This document shows positions 1-8,769 of a stretch of 41,121 nt of DNA, in pieces. The stretch's first letter is position 1. Each line of letters starts with the position of its first letter. The stretch is from Oxalobacteraceae bacterium. GTDB lineage: Bacteria > Pseudomonadota > Gammaproteobacteria > Burkholderiales > Burkholderiaceae_D. The notes beneath the pieces were generated by a model that saw only the letters and a program-made list of their open reading frames with translations, was not told where the DNA came from and did not search any database. The stretch is taken from contig JAIXXN010000047.1 of the NCBI GenBank assembly GCA_027490725.1, forward strand, positions 1 to 41,121, in the 5' to 3' direction. Made by a program: the position numbers and the translations under genes.

Positions 1-947
1 GTGTTGAGCTCGGCGATGTTGTCGGCCTTGCTGATCTTGTCCGAATAGCCGCCGATCTTTTCGTGGAAGTCGCCCGTCGAAGCAGCCACCTGGCCGAGCC
101 GGTCGATAAAGGTCATCATGATGTTCTTGACGGTGAGCTTGACGTCCGACAGGCTGTGCTTGAGCTGGCCCTGCTTGTAGATGACTTCTTTCAGACTGCG
201 GGTGGCATCTTCCAGTGCGCGCACATCGAGCGGACCGGCAATCAGATGCTGTACCGATTCGATCTGGCCACGCAGCCAGCTATCGTCGTCGAGCAGTTCG
301 CCGACGTTTTCCAGTAGCAGGCGGAACAGGCGTAACAGCAGTTCCTGTTGCTCGGCGCTGTCGCCACCGCGCAATTCGATCTGGTAGCACAGCTGTTTCA
401 GGCGTACCGCGATCTCGGCCAGCGCTTCTTCGCTGTGCGCCAGCTTGGTGGCTGCGCCCAGCGATTCGGCTTCTGCCACCAGTACCGGTGCGCCGCTCAG
501 CAGTGAGGCAACGGCGTAGGTGAGGGTGCGGCTGAGCAGGTCGCGCAGGGTGCGGCTCTGTTCATCTTCGCCGCCCAGACCGGCGACTTCGATACCGCCG
601 CCCCGTTTTGGCTGTAAATGCTTTTCGGCCAGCTGGCTGAGAGTGCGGCCATAGCCGTCCCAGTCGCGCGATTTCAGGGCGCGCTGGCAGCGCCGGCCGA
701 AGTCGGCCAGATCGCCATGGTTCAGTTCGCCTAGACGGTTGGCAAACTGGCTCAGTACCGATTCGGGACCGGGATCAATGGCGCCCAGTGGCGACGCGGC
801 CGTGACGGCGGCGGTGCCGGCAATTTCGTGATAGATGTCGCGGTAGGCTTCCGGCGTCGGCGCAACGCGCCGCAGGGCCAGTCGGCGGAAGGCTTCCCGC
901 GCGATCTCGGCCGGATTCTGCTCCGGAGTAGTGGGTTTGCTGGACAT
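1..947 (-). CDS. N-terminal part of probable GGDEF-type diguanylate cyclase (truncated by window edge)
   Basis: Open frame of 315 codons from ATG at 947 that leaves the window without a stop. It starts MSSKPTTPEQNPAEIAREAF and is mostly helical, with the segments LLLRLFRLLLENVGELL, WLRGQIESVQHLI and LKEVIYKQGQLKHSL. I recall this N-terminal region from Burkholderiales proteins that end in a GGDEF domain, where it precedes a coiled coil and the cyclase. No GGDEF motif is visible here because that part lies beyond the edge, so c-di-GMP synthesis is inferred. There is no signal peptide or membrane segment, so it should be cytoplasmic. A GAGG sequence lies about 11 bases before the ATG. The next gene upstream is a response regulator on the same strand, about 140 bases away. 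Confidence 0.65.
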   Translation of the reverse strand, partial: MSSKPTTPEQNPAEIAREAFRRLALRRVAPTPEAYRDIYHEIAGTAAVTAASPLGAIDPGPESVLSQFANRLGELNHGDLADFGRRCQRALKSRDWDGYGRTLSQLAEKHLQPKRGGGIEVAGLGGEDEQSRTLRDLLSRTLTYAVASLLSGAPVLVAEAESLGAATKLAHSEEALAEIAVRLKQLCYQIELRGGDSAEQQELLLRLFRLLLENVGELLDDDSWLRGQIESVQHLIAGPLDVRALEDATRSLKEVIYKQGQLKHSLSDVKLTVKNIMMTFIDRLGQVAASTGDFHEKIGGYSDKISKADNIAELN

Positions 948-1087
948 GTGAAGCGCGACCTCGTAAAGATAGACTTATAGATAGCATCTTAAGTGTGCGG
1001 GGCGCTGGCCATTCCCCCGAGCAGAGGGCAGAAAACCTGTTTCATTTTGGCATTAATAAACGGCAATTCCCAAGGCCGTCCGCCTGC

Positions 1088-1735
1088 TTATTCTACCAAG
1101 CCGTTGCGGATGGCGTAGTGGGTTAGCTCGGCACTGTTTTTTAGCTGCATTTTGACCAGCAAACGGGCCCGGTATTCGCTGACGGTTTTCACCGAGAGTG
1201 ACAGCTCGCGCGCAATCTGGCTGACGGTCTTGCCGGAAGCGATCATGGTCAGGGTCTGGTATTCGCGGTCGGACAGGCTTTCGTGGGGCGGCGCCAGATG
1301 GTCGTCGCCGACATGGTTGGCCAGTTGCTGGGCCAGCGTGGCGCTCACATATTTCAGGCCGCCCGCAACCTGGCGCAGCGCGTCCAGCAATTCGGCGGGC
1401 TGGCACTGTTTGGATAGATAGCCGGCGGCACCGGCCTTCAGCGCCCGCAGCGCGTACTGTTCTTCGCGCTGCTGGGAAAAGATCAGCACTGCCAGTTCCG
1501 GATGGTCTTTGCGTAACTGCTTGAGTACTTCGATGCCACTGCGGTCGGGCAGGGCGATTTCCAGCAGCAACACCTGACAGTGCGCTTTGCGCAGCAGACG
1601 GATGGCCTCCAGGCCGCTATCGGCTTCGCCGCCGAACTGTAGGTCGTGACAGGCGCCCAGCAGGTGTTTCAGCCCTTCGCGAACGATGGCGTGTTGGTCG
1701 GCGATGAAGATTTTGATGCGGTTCTTTTCAGACAT
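1088..1735 (-). CDS. LuxR/NarL-type response regulator with degenerate receiver domain
   Basis: 215-residue protein: receiver domain (about residues 6-120) plus a LuxR-type helix-turn-helix (about 150-212, SLSDREYQTLTMIASGKTVS), so a DNA-binding transcription regulator of the NarL/FixJ class. The start is ATG 1735, because AGGGAAG lies 10 bases upstream; an upstream in-frame ATG at 1786 lacks such a site. The receiver is odd. The residue at the phosphoacceptor position is Glu59 (QVLLLEIALPDRSG, usually LLDI), and the acidic pair reads Asp13-Gln14 (ADQH instead of ADDH). Ser87 and Lys109 of the conserved switch set are present. A Glu at this site can mimic phosphorylation, so the protein may act without a kinase. 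No histidine kinase is adjacent. It is divergent from greB. Confidence 0.9.
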   Translation of the reverse strand: MSEKNRIKIFIADQHAIVREGLKHLLGACHDLQFGGEADSGLEAIRLLRKAHCQVLLLEIALPDRSGIEVLKQLRKDHPELAVLIFSQQREEQYALRALKAGAAGYLSKQCQPAELLDALRQVAGGLKYVSATLAQQLANHVGDDHLAPPHESLSDREYQTLTMIASGKTVSQIARELSLSVKTVSEYRARLLVKMQLKNSAELTHYAIRNGLVE

Positions 1736-1859
1736 GAGACGAGACTTCCCTGGGGCTTCCTGAGTTACGGCGGCTTTCGCCTGCATGATACGTGAAAGCG
1801 CTGCTACTGCGGGGAAAAACGGCTGCGGCTACAACAGCGCACGGGTGCCCGCAAGCCGT

Positions 1860-1865
1860 TACAAT
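1860..1865 (+). promoter_or_regulatory. Candidate -10 element of greB (TACAAT)
   Basis: TACAAT ends 7 bases before the greB ATG at 1873, so transcription would begin at or next to the start codon. No recognisable -35 hexamer is seen at 16-18 bases, and no Shine-Dalgarno sequence lies in front of the ATG. A leaderless mRNA is therefore possible. Confidence 0.4.
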
Positions 1866-1872
1866 AGCCGGT

Positions 1873-2439
1873 ATGAATAAAGCTTTTGTTAAAGAATCCG
1901 ATGGCGACGAGGATGAGGACGCGGCTGCACTGGCGCTGGCCATCCCGCCCGGATCCAAGAACTACATCACGCCGGCTGGCTATCAGCGCATCAAGGACGA
2001 ACTGCTCGAACTGATCGATGTAGCGCGGCCGGAAGTGGTGCGCATCGTGCACTGGGCGGCCTCGAATGGTGACCGCTCGGAAAATGGCGACTATATCTAT
2101 GGCAAACGGCGCTTGCGCGAAATTGACCGGCGCATCCGTTTCCTGACCAAGCGCATGGATCTGGCGGCCGTCGTCGACCCGAGTGTGCACCATGGTTCCG
2201 ACCAGATCTTCTTCGGTGCCACAGTGACCTATTCTGACCAGCATGGCACTACGCGTAGCATTACCATTGTCGGCATCGATGAACTTGATCCACTCAATGG
2301 CAAAATCAGCTGGGTGGCGCCGGTGGCGCGTGCCATGACCAAGGCAAGGGAAGGCGATGTGATTACCTTCCAAGCCCCGCATGGCGTGGATGAGCTGGAA
2401 ATTCTCGAAGTAAGTTACCCGGCGCCGCAGGACGACTAG
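1873..2439 (+). CDS. greB: Transcription elongation factor GreB
   Basis: 188-residue Gre factor that stimulates the intrinsic RNA-cleavage activity of backtracked RNA polymerase. After an acidic N-terminal tail (ESDGDEDED) comes the coiled-coil hairpin (about residues 32-100). Its tip, ASNGDRSENGDYIYGKRRLR, carries the two acidic residues (Asp67, Glu70) that coordinate Mg2+ in the polymerase channel. The YGKRRLREIDRRIRFL stretch is of the GreB rather than GreA kind. The C-terminal FKBP-like domain follows (FFGATVTYSD...KAREGDVITF). ATG 1873 is chosen over an in-frame ATG at 1792, because the extra 27 residues look like translated promoter. It converges on spoT, with 14 bases between the two stops. 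Confidence 0.95.
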   Translation: MNKAFVKESDGDEDEDAAALALAIPPGSKNYITPAGYQRIKDELLELIDVARPEVVRIVHWAASNGDRSENGDYIYGKRRLREIDRRIRFLTKRMDLAAVVDPSVHHGSDQIFFGATVTYSDQHGTTRSITIVGIDELDPLNGKISWVAPVARAMTKAREGDVITFQAPHGVDELEILEVSYPAPQDD

Positions 2440-2453
2440 GACGACTAGGCCGC

Positions 2454-4844
2454 CTAGCTGCGCTCGCGCAGCACCCGGTTGACGCCCGCCACACGGCGCA
2501 CATTGCGCAGCAGACCGGCCAGATGCACGCGGTCTTTCACCTGGATGGTGAAGCGCAGCTGGTGCAGCACGTGTTCTTTATCCTCGTCCATACCGACGTA
2601 GGTGATGTTGGCATCGGATTCACCGATCTCGGCCGCAACGCGCGCCAGTATGCCTTTTTCGTTATTGATCAGTAGCTTGATGCGGCTATCGAAACGACGA
2701 TTCAGTTCGGTGCCCCATTTCACGGCGATCCAGCGTTCCGGTTCCTTGATCTTCTGGCGTTTCGCCAGCACGCAATCGAAAGTGTGCACCAGCAAGCCCT
2801 GATCGCGGCGCAGTTGACCGATGATGGAGTCGCCCGGAATCGGCAGGCAGCATGGTGCCAGCTGGACCGACACGCCTTCGCTACCGCAGATGGTGACGGG
2901 ATCGAGCTCGGCCGCATTGTTATGGTCCACCGGTGCGCTGGCCGATTCGCCACCGCGCAGCGCGAAGATATGGCGTGCTACCAGTGCCGCCATGCGTTTG
3001 CCAATGCCGATGTCGGCATACAGTTGATCGAGTGACTTGGCGCTCGATTCGTTGAGCAGGCGTTCCACCAGACCCTCTTCGAGCTCGGTATTCACGCCCA
3101 GCGAGGACAGTGCATGGGTCAGCAGCTGTCGGCCCAGGGTGATCGATTCCGGCAGATTGATGGTGCGCAGATGGTGGCGGATGGCCGAGCGCGCCTTACC
3201 GGTGCGCACGAACGAGAGCCAGGTCGGGCTCGGGCGCGAATTGGCATCGGTGACGATCTCGACGATGTCGCCATTGCGTAGTTCGGTACGCAGCGAGGCC
3301 GCTTCATTATTGATGTTGACCGATACCGTGTGATCGCCGATCCCGGTGTGGATCGAGTAGGCAAAGTCGATCGGCGTGGCGCCGCGTGGCAGCGCAATGA
3401 TCTTCGACTTGGGCGTAAACACGTACACGGAATCAGGGAATAGGTCGACTTTGACGTGTTCCAGAAACTCGGCCGAATCGCCGGTCTGCTGCTGGATGTC
3501 GAGCAGCGACTGCAGCCACGCATGGGTGCGCTGCTGCAGGTCGGACAGATTGGCATCGCCATTCTTGTACAGCCAGTGCGCCGCCACGCCCGACTCGGCA
3601 GTGCGGTGCATTTCCTGGGTGCGGATCTGGAATTCCACCGGCGTGCCGTACGGGCCGATCAGGGTGGTGTGCAGCGACTGGTAGCCATTCAGCTTGCGGA
3701 TCGCAATATAGTCTTTGAACTTGCCCGGCATCGGCTTGAACAGCGAGTGCAGGGTGCCCAGCGCGACGTAGCAGTTGGGGAAGCTATCGACCACCACGCG
3801 GAAGCCGTACACATCGAGCACTTGCGAGAACGACAGGTGTTTGCTGCGCATCTTGCGATAGATGCCGTACAGGGTTTTCTCGCGGCCCGTCACTTCGGCG
3901 GGAATATTCGCCAGCGCCAGCGTGTTGTTGACCGAGTCGAGGATCTTGCGCACCACTTCACGGCGGTTGCCGCGTGCCGCCTTGACGGCTTTGGCCAGCG
4001 TGCGATAGCGCAGCGGGTGCAGGTGCGAGAACGACAGGTCCTGCAGTTCGCGGTAGATATTGTTCAGGCCGAGGCGGTGCGCAATCGGCACATACACTTC
4101 CATGGTCTCGCGCGAGATGCGGGCCTTCTTGGCCGGCGCCATCACTTCCATGGTGCGCATATTGTGCAGGCGATCGGCCAGTTTGATCAGGATGACGCGC
4201 ACGTCGGAGGCCATGGCCAGCAGCATCTTGCGGAAATTCTCCGCCTGGGCTTCGATCTGGCTCTGGAATTCGATCTTTTCCAGCTTGGACAAGCCATCCA
4301 CCAGATTCGCGACGGGCGCACCGAAGCGTTCGATCAATTCTTCTTTCTTGACGTCCTGATCTTCCATCACATCGTGCAGCAGCGCAGCCATGATGGCTTG
4401 CGCATCGAGCTTCCAGTCGGCACAGATTTCCGCCACCGCGATCGGATGCGAAATATACGGCTCGCCGGACTTACGCAACTGACCGAGGTGCATTTCGTCG
4501 GAGAAGCGGTAGGCTTCCTTGACCTTTTTCAGGTCAGCTGGCGTCATGTATTCGGCCAGACGTTCAGTCAGATGGGTAACGGAAGCGACGCCGGCAGTCA
4601 GCGTAGGCGCAGCCAGAGGCGACGTAGAAATCACAGGCGAAACAGGGGAGAGTGAGGAAACCGGTGCTGCGGAAGAGGCAGGAGGGGACGGCAGGGTAGA
4701 ACTGCTCTCGCTACCGGCACTTGCCACCGGGCTCGTCGCTGCAGCAGCCGGCGTAGCGGCTGGCTGTGCTGACGTGGCCGGCTGAGTAGGCTGATTAGGC
4801 AGATTACTCAGAGGCAGGTGCGGATAGTCGGAGAGCTGATTCAT
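2454..4844 (-). CDS. spoT: Bifunctional (p)ppGpp synthetase/hydrolase SpoT (RSH family)
   Basis: 796-residue RelA/SpoT homologue that makes and degrades the alarmone (p)ppGpp. Domains in order: a Pro/Ala/Ser/Thr-rich N-terminal tail (residues 1-85); the HD hydrolase domain with His133 and HDVMED (His157-Asp158) plus RLHNMRTME; the synthetase domain (YGFRVVV, KFKDYIAIRKLNGYQSLHT, VEFQIRTQEM); a TGS domain (VYVFTPKSKIIALPRGATP); and a C-terminal ACT domain (LINNEKGILARVAAEIGES). The intact HD motif and the basic KFKD motif, where RelA-only enzymes have an acidic version, fit a bifunctional enzyme. It is the last gene of gmk-rpoZ-spoT, 12 bases after rpoZ. Shine-Dalgarno pairing before the ATG is weak, so translation coupled to rpoZ is likely. 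The tail makes it about 90 residues longer than the E. coli protein. Confidence 0.96.
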   Translation of the reverse strand: MNQLSDYPHLPLSNLPNQPTQPATSAQPAATPAAAATSPVASAGSESSSTLPSPPASSAAPVSSLSPVSPVISTSPLAAPTLTAGVASVTHLTERLAEYMTPADLKKVKEAYRFSDEMHLGQLRKSGEPYISHPIAVAEICADWKLDAQAIMAALLHDVMEDQDVKKEELIERFGAPVANLVDGLSKLEKIEFQSQIEAQAENFRKMLLAMASDVRVILIKLADRLHNMRTMEVMAPAKKARISRETMEVYVPIAHRLGLNNIYRELQDLSFSHLHPLRYRTLAKAVKAARGNRREVVRKILDSVNNTLALANIPAEVTGREKTLYGIYRKMRSKHLSFSQVLDVYGFRVVVDSFPNCYVALGTLHSLFKPMPGKFKDYIAIRKLNGYQSLHTTLIGPYGTPVEFQIRTQEMHRTAESGVAAHWLYKNGDANLSDLQQRTHAWLQSLLDIQQQTGDSAEFLEHVKVDLFPDSVYVFTPKSKIIALPRGATPIDFAYSIHTGIGDHTVSVNINNEAASLRTELRNGDIVEIVTDANSRPSPTWLSFVRTGKARSAIRHHLRTINLPESITLGRQLLTHALSSLGVNTELEEGLVERLLNESSAKSLDQLYADIGIGKRMAALVARHIFALRGGESASAPVDHNNAAELDPVTICGSEGVSVQLAPCCLPIPGDSIIGQLRRDQGLLVHTFDCVLAKRQKIKEPERWIAVKWGTELNRRFDSRIKLLINNEKGILARVAAEIGESDANITYVGMDEDKEHVLHQLRFTIQVKDRVHLAGLLRNVRRVAGVNRVLRERS

Positions 4845-4856
4845 ACAGGAACCAGC

Positions 4857-5060
4857 TTACATCGGAACCTTTTTCAGCATTTCCAGACCGACTTTGCCAG
4901 CAGCGATTTCGCGCAGGGCAACCACGGTCGGTTTGTCCTTGGCTTCGACTTTCGGCGTATGGCCTTGCAGCAGCTGGCGTGCGCGATAGGTCGCAGCCAG
5001 AGTCAGCTGGAAGCGGTTAGGGATATTTTTCAGACAATCTTCAATCGTAATACGGGCCAT
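4857..5060 (-). CDS. rpoZ: DNA-directed RNA polymerase omega subunit
   Basis: 67-residue omega subunit that helps fold and assemble the beta' subunit of RNA polymerase; in proteobacteria omega also forms part of one ppGpp binding site. The start [19 protein letters not shown] matches the family, and the R-A-R-Q segment with [11 protein letters not shown] is typical. Two ATGs are adjacent (5063 and 5060). AGGAG lies 2 bases before the first and 5 before the second, and the second gives the usual MAR start, so 5060 is chosen. It sits between gmk and spoT in the classic order. Confidence 0.96.
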   Translation of the reverse strand: MARITIEDCLKNIPNRFQLTLAATYRARQLLQGHTPKVEAKDKPTVVALREIAAGKVGLEMLKKVPM

Positions 5061-5084
5061 CATAACTCCTAAAATCTTGTGTAT

Positions 5085-5723
5085 TTATTCAGCGTGGATA
5101 CCCAGTTGGGCAAACAGCGAGGTATTGCGTGCCGCTTGTTGCGCAAACCGGCAACGGGCCGCTCTGACGATCGCCGTCAATTCATTGAGGGCGACTGCAA
5201 ATTCTTCATTGATAATAGCATACTCGAACTCGGGAGCGTGGGCGATTTCGCCGCCCGCTGCCAGCAGTCGGCGCGTGATCACGTGCGGCGCGTCGGTGGC
5301 GCGTTTTTTCAGGCGCTCTTCGAGTGCATCGATCGATGGTGGCAGGATGAAAATTCCGGCCGCTTGCGGGAACTGTTTCTTTACCTGACGGGCACCTTGC
5401 CAGTCGATTTCCAGCAGAATATCGGTGCCGGTTTTCATCTGCTGTTCGACCATGATGCGCGAGGTGCCGTAGTAGTTACCGTGCACTTCTGCCCACTCGA
5501 GAAACTCGCCCGCTTCGGCGCGCGCGACAAAATCTTCTGCGGTGGTGAAATAGTATTCCTTACCGTGGGTTTCGCCCGGACGTGGTGGCCGCGTAGTGGT
5601 CGAGATCGACAGCTTGATGCTGGGTTCCTGTGCTAACAGGGCATTGACCAGGGTGGACTTGCCGGCGCCCGAAGGGGCGACGACCATGAACAGGCTGCCT
5701 GCAAATGCGTTGGTTAAACTCAT
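5085..5723 (-). CDS. gmk: Guanylate kinase
   Basis: 212-residue cytoplasmic enzyme that phosphorylates GMP to GDP with ATP. The P-loop APSGAGKST is near residue 16, followed by the GMP-binding region [19 protein letters not shown], then [18 protein letters not shown] and the lid segment [15 protein letters not shown]. Length is normal for the family. It heads gmk-rpoZ-spoT; the gap to rpoZ is 24 bases. Linkage of the GTP-supply enzyme with (p)ppGpp metabolism is widespread in proteobacteria. A GAAAGAA sequence before the ATG is the likely ribosome site. Confidence 0.96.
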   Translation of the reverse strand: MSLTNAFAGSLFMVVAPSGAGKSTLVNALLAQEPSIKLSISTTTRPPRPGETHGKEYYFTTAEDFVARAEAGEFLEWAEVHGNYYGTSRIMVEQQMKTGTDILLEIDWQGARQVKKQFPQAAGIFILPPSIDALEERLKKRATDAPHVITRRLLAAGGEIAHAPEFEYAIINEEFAVALNELTAIVRAARCRFAQQAARNTSLFAQLGIHAE

Positions 5724-5784
5724 CGTGTTCTTTCGTAACGTGGGCGGGCGTTAGCGTCGCCCAAAGGCGTATTTTACCAAGAGC

Positions 5785-8223
5785 TCAGACGGCTTTCCAG
5801 ATTGCATCAACGGCAGGCGTTTTGACCCGGTCATCGCTCTGTAAGTCGACCTCGCCAGACAGCAAAAAATCCGCCAGGGCATCGGCCGGCATCGGCCGGC
5901 CAAAGTAGTAACCCTGTGCCTGTTCACAGCCCATCGCGCGCAATGCCTGCATTTGCGCCGGGCTTTCCACACCTTCCGCGATGGTGGTAAATTTCAAGCT
6001 GGCAGCGAGCTGGATGATGGCGGTAATGATGGCTTTATCTTCCGGATTGGTGATCATGCCCTTGGTGAAGGATTGGTCTATTTTCAGCTTGTCGACGCTA
6101 AAACTTCGCAAGTACGACAGACTGGAGTAGCCGGTACCAAAGTCGTCGATCGACAGGCTGACGCCCATCGCCTTAATGCGCCTGACCTTTTCCAGCACCT
6201 CGCTGGTATCGGTCATTAAAATGGACTCGGTCAGTTCAAGTTCCAGCAGGTGCGGCGGCAGTCCGCTGTGCGTGAGCACACTCGCCACCGTCTCCTCAAT
6301 TTCCCCGCGTTTGAATTGGACCGCAGATAAATTCACCGCCACCGTAAATGCAGGCAAGCCCAGCGCCTGCCATGCCATGGCCTGGCGACAGGCTTCTTCC
6401 AGCACCCAGGTGCCGATCGGGACAATCAAGCCGCTTTGCTCTGCCAGCGGGATGAATTGTCCCGGTGGCACCATACCGAACTGCGGATGATTCCAGCGTA
6501 TCAGCGCCTCGACGCCGATAAATTGCCGGGTTTTCAGGTCAATCTGGGGCTGGTAGTGGAGCACGAATTCATGCTGGGACACGGCGCGGCTCAGGGCATT
6601 CGTCAACGCCATGCGCTCGCGCGCCATGGCGTTCATTGCTTCATCAAAGAAGCAGTGTCCGTTGCGTCCCAGCTCCTTGGCCTTATACATGGCCACATCG
6701 GCTTTTTTTAGCAGCGTATCGAAATCCTGTCCGTCATCGGGATACACGGCCACGCCCAGTGAAGCAGAGCTCAACAATTCCTGGTCACCGACCATGATCG
6801 GCAGGCTCAGACTGTGCAGGATTTTCAGCAGCACCGGGGTCGCGTCTGCGGCGTGGGTCAGGTCGGTCAGCAGGACCAGAAATTCGTCGCCGCCCTGACG
6901 GCTAACAGTATCGCTGCCACGTACGCAGACCGCAATCCGCTGGGCGATTTCTTTGAGCATGGCGTCGCCGGTGGCATGCCCGAGGGTGTCATTGACTTCC
7001 TTGAACTGATCCAGATCGAGAAACAGTAGCGCGAGCCTTTTGTGCTCCCGCTCAGCATGGCCGACCGCTTGCTGGAAGCGGTCTTTCAGCAGCTTTCTGT
7101 TCGGCAGTCCCGTCAGGACATCGTGATAGGCGAGGAATTCGATTTGGCTCATGTCTTTGCTCTGCTGGGCCATGCCGCGTTTCAGGTACCAGGCTAGCAC
7201 ATTCGACACCAGCAGGAAAAACGCCACCATCAGGGCCGCGCTTTTGACGTCCTGGTACCAGAGTGACAGATAGCCCTCCCATGGCACACCGACGTTGATA
7301 AACCAGGGCGCATTTTCCAGCCGCTGGGTGGCAACCACGCGCTCCAGTCCATCCACCCCCGACAAAAGATGGGCCCCTTCCAGAAACGTTGCGTTGGCGT
7401 TGACGGCACGCGTTGCATACGGTCCTGTGAGTACCCTGCCCAGGTCCTTGATCTGTAGCTCGCCCTTGGTGATGCGGGAGATGGCACGGCGTTGCGAATC
7501 GATCAGCAGGAACAGGGAATCCCGGTGGATGTTCAGTACCGATTGCGGCATCAGGAGTTCGACCGGCACGGCCACCGTAACGACTCCGGCAAAGCTGCCG
7601 TCCGGATGCCGGATGGGCCGGGAAAACGGCACGATCCATTTTTTGGTGACGATCCCCAATACCGGGGCACCAACCTGTAGCGAGCTGGCGGGGCTGGCTT
7701 TGAATTGCTTGAAATAATCCCGCTCTGCGACGCTGGGATCGCGTGCCGCGCTGACACCGGGACCGAAAATCAGCATCCCCTTGGCATCGCTGATGCGCAT
7801 TGCCGGTGGAAATACTTCGTGTGACGAAGTATTGAAGCTTGTCATGGAGGCCGGCTCGCTGATATTTGCCGTAGCCTTGTGTTCGATTTCCGCGATCACC
7901 ATACGCATGGCAAGATCTACCCGCGCAATCTGGCCTTCAATATTTTTCGCCGTCAGCTTGGTGAGGTTTTCGGCGTCATTGGCGGCGCGCGCGTCGAGTG
8001 CCTGTAAGGAATGCCGGAGATATACGGAAGCGCCCAGAAATACCAGCAGATTGATGATGATAACGGCCATGACAAACCGCGCTTGCGGCCTGCTGATGGT
8101 TTCAGCCTGACGTGCTCGCCGACGTAAGGGATACGCTAAAGTCAAAGTCATGTCGCGCTTGTCACCCAAAGGATGCTGTGTGGTCTCACAGTCGAGAGTA
8201 TGCGCATTTTCCGAATCGAGCAA
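5785..8223 (-). CDS. Membrane-bound GGDEF-EAL protein (c-di-GMP cyclase/phosphodiesterase) with periplasmic sensor domain
   Basis: About 812 residues. Two transmembrane helices (about residues 49-69 and 328-347) enclose a periplasmic region of some 260 residues that resembles a double-Cache sensor (RDYFKQFKASPASS, PIRHPDGSFAGVVTVAV). The cytoplasmic part has a GGDEF domain with intact GGDEF (444-448) and an RGSD inhibitory I-site five residues before it. An EAL domain follows, with EALIRWNHP (EAL 572-574), DDFGTGYSSL and KIDQSF. Both domains keep their catalytic motifs, so either or both activities are possible. The start is uncertain: TTG 8223 has AGGAG six bases upstream, whereas the in-frame ATG 8151, which would still keep both helices, has no such site. 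It lies 61 bases upstream of gmk on the same strand. Confidence 0.92.
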   Translation of the reverse strand: MLDSENAHTLDCETTQHPLGDKRDMTLTLAYPLRRRARQAETISRPQARFVMAVIIINLLVFLGASVYLRHSLQALDARAANDAENLTKLTAKNIEGQIARVDLAMRMVIAEIEHKATANISEPASMTSFNTSSHEVFPPAMRISDAKGMLIFGPGVSAARDPSVAERDYFKQFKASPASSLQVGAPVLGIVTKKWIVPFSRPIRHPDGSFAGVVTVAVPVELLMPQSVLNIHRDSLFLLIDSQRRAISRITKGELQIKDLGRVLTGPYATRAVNANATFLEGAHLLSGVDGLERVVATQRLENAPWFINVGVPWEGYLSLWYQDVKSAALMVAFFLLVSNVLAWYLKRGMAQQSKDMSQIEFLAYHDVLTGLPNRKLLKDRFQQAVGHAEREHKRLALLFLDLDQFKEVNDTLGHATGDAMLKEIAQRIAVCVRGSDTVSRQGGDEFLVLLTDLTHAADATPVLLKILHSLSLPIMVGDQELLSSASLGVAVYPDDGQDFDTLLKKADVAMYKAKELGRNGHCFFDEAMNAMARERMALTNALSRAVSQHEFVLHYQPQIDLKTRQFIGVEALIRWNHPQFGMVPPGQFIPLAEQSGLIVPIGTWVLEEACRQAMAWQALGLPAFTVAVNLSAVQFKRGEIEETVASVLTHSGLPPHLLELELTESILMTDTSEVLEKVRRIKAMGVSLSIDDFGTGYSSLSYLRSFSVDKLKIDQSFTKGMITNPEDKAIITAIIQLAASLKFTTIAEGVESPAQMQALRAMGCEQAQGYYFGRPMPADALADFLLSGEVDLQSDDRVKTPAVDAIWKAV

Positions 8224-8526
8224 GGCATTCTCCTGATTGCCGGCGGAATTGCCACGCACCCTGTGCTTGGGTGCTTGCCCGGCTTCAGCCAACTGTCGAC
8301 TTCAGCATCGCGCGCGGCAGCTGCTCAACTTGCATGGCGATCAACTGGGACATTTTGTCTCAATGGTTTGAACTAGCTTTCAAGTAGTATGTGTCCATTG
8401 CGATGCCATCCCGGTATGGCAGGCGCCGCCCCGTTTTCTTCCGCCTCGGCATGCGGGATGCTGACTGCGTCGAGGCCGTGCTCCTCACAACCGATAGTGC
8501 CAGTGAATGGCGTGGAAATACTCAAA
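8224..8526. other. Intergenic region between the GGDEF-EAL gene and a divergent small membrane-protein gene
   Basis: About 300 bases without a convincing gene. The only clear signal is the AGGAG at 8230-8234 (minus strand) used to choose the TTG start of the GGDEF-EAL gene. The plus-strand frame stays open from 8389 into the next gene, but those codons look non-coding (Cys/Ser/Pro-rich, no ribosome site). I could not identify a promoter with a good -35/-10 pair. Confidence 0.4.
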
Positions 8527-8763
8527 ATGATGGATTGGATCCCTATAGGCCTGGTTATCTTCAAGGTTGTCGTGCTTGCCATCGGCATGTTCTACGCCAT
8601 CAAGTGGCATTACGATCAGGGCAAGAAGGGCAAGGTAACGGATCGGCGCGCGTTGTTGCGCACCACCGGCATGGTGGCGGTGGCTTTCGTGCTAGCGCTG
8701 CTGGTGCTGGTGCAGCTTACCCTTGCCGTCAGCAGAATGATCGGGCTGGACATGAACCTCTGA
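8527..8763 (+). CDS. Small two-helix membrane protein, function unknown
   Basis: 78 residues starting MMDWIPIGLVIFKVVVLAIG. Two hydrophobic helices (about residues 6-24 and 47-68) are joined by a short basic loop (KWHYDQGKKGKVTDRRALLR), so an inner-membrane protein with the loop probably cytoplasmic. GGAAA lies about 10 bases before the ATG, and a second ATG directly follows. The charge pattern and hydrophobic periodicity argue that it is real. I do not recognise a characterised family. It converges on another tiny membrane-protein gene only 6 bases beyond its stop. Confidence 0.7.
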   Translation: MMDWIPIGLVIFKVVVLAIGMFYAIKWHYDQGKKGKVTDRRALLRTTGMVAVAFVLALLVLVQLTLAVSRMIGLDMNL

Positions 8764-8769
8764 TAAGGC

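Noticed and set aside
8148..8228. 26-codon frame before the GGDEF-EAL gene whose TGA overlaps the ATG at 8151, like a leader peptide
   Set aside because: Its ATG is only 1 base from AGGAG. The same AGGAG is ideally spaced (6 bases) for TTG 8223 in the GGDEF-EAL frame, so a longer N-terminus explains it better.
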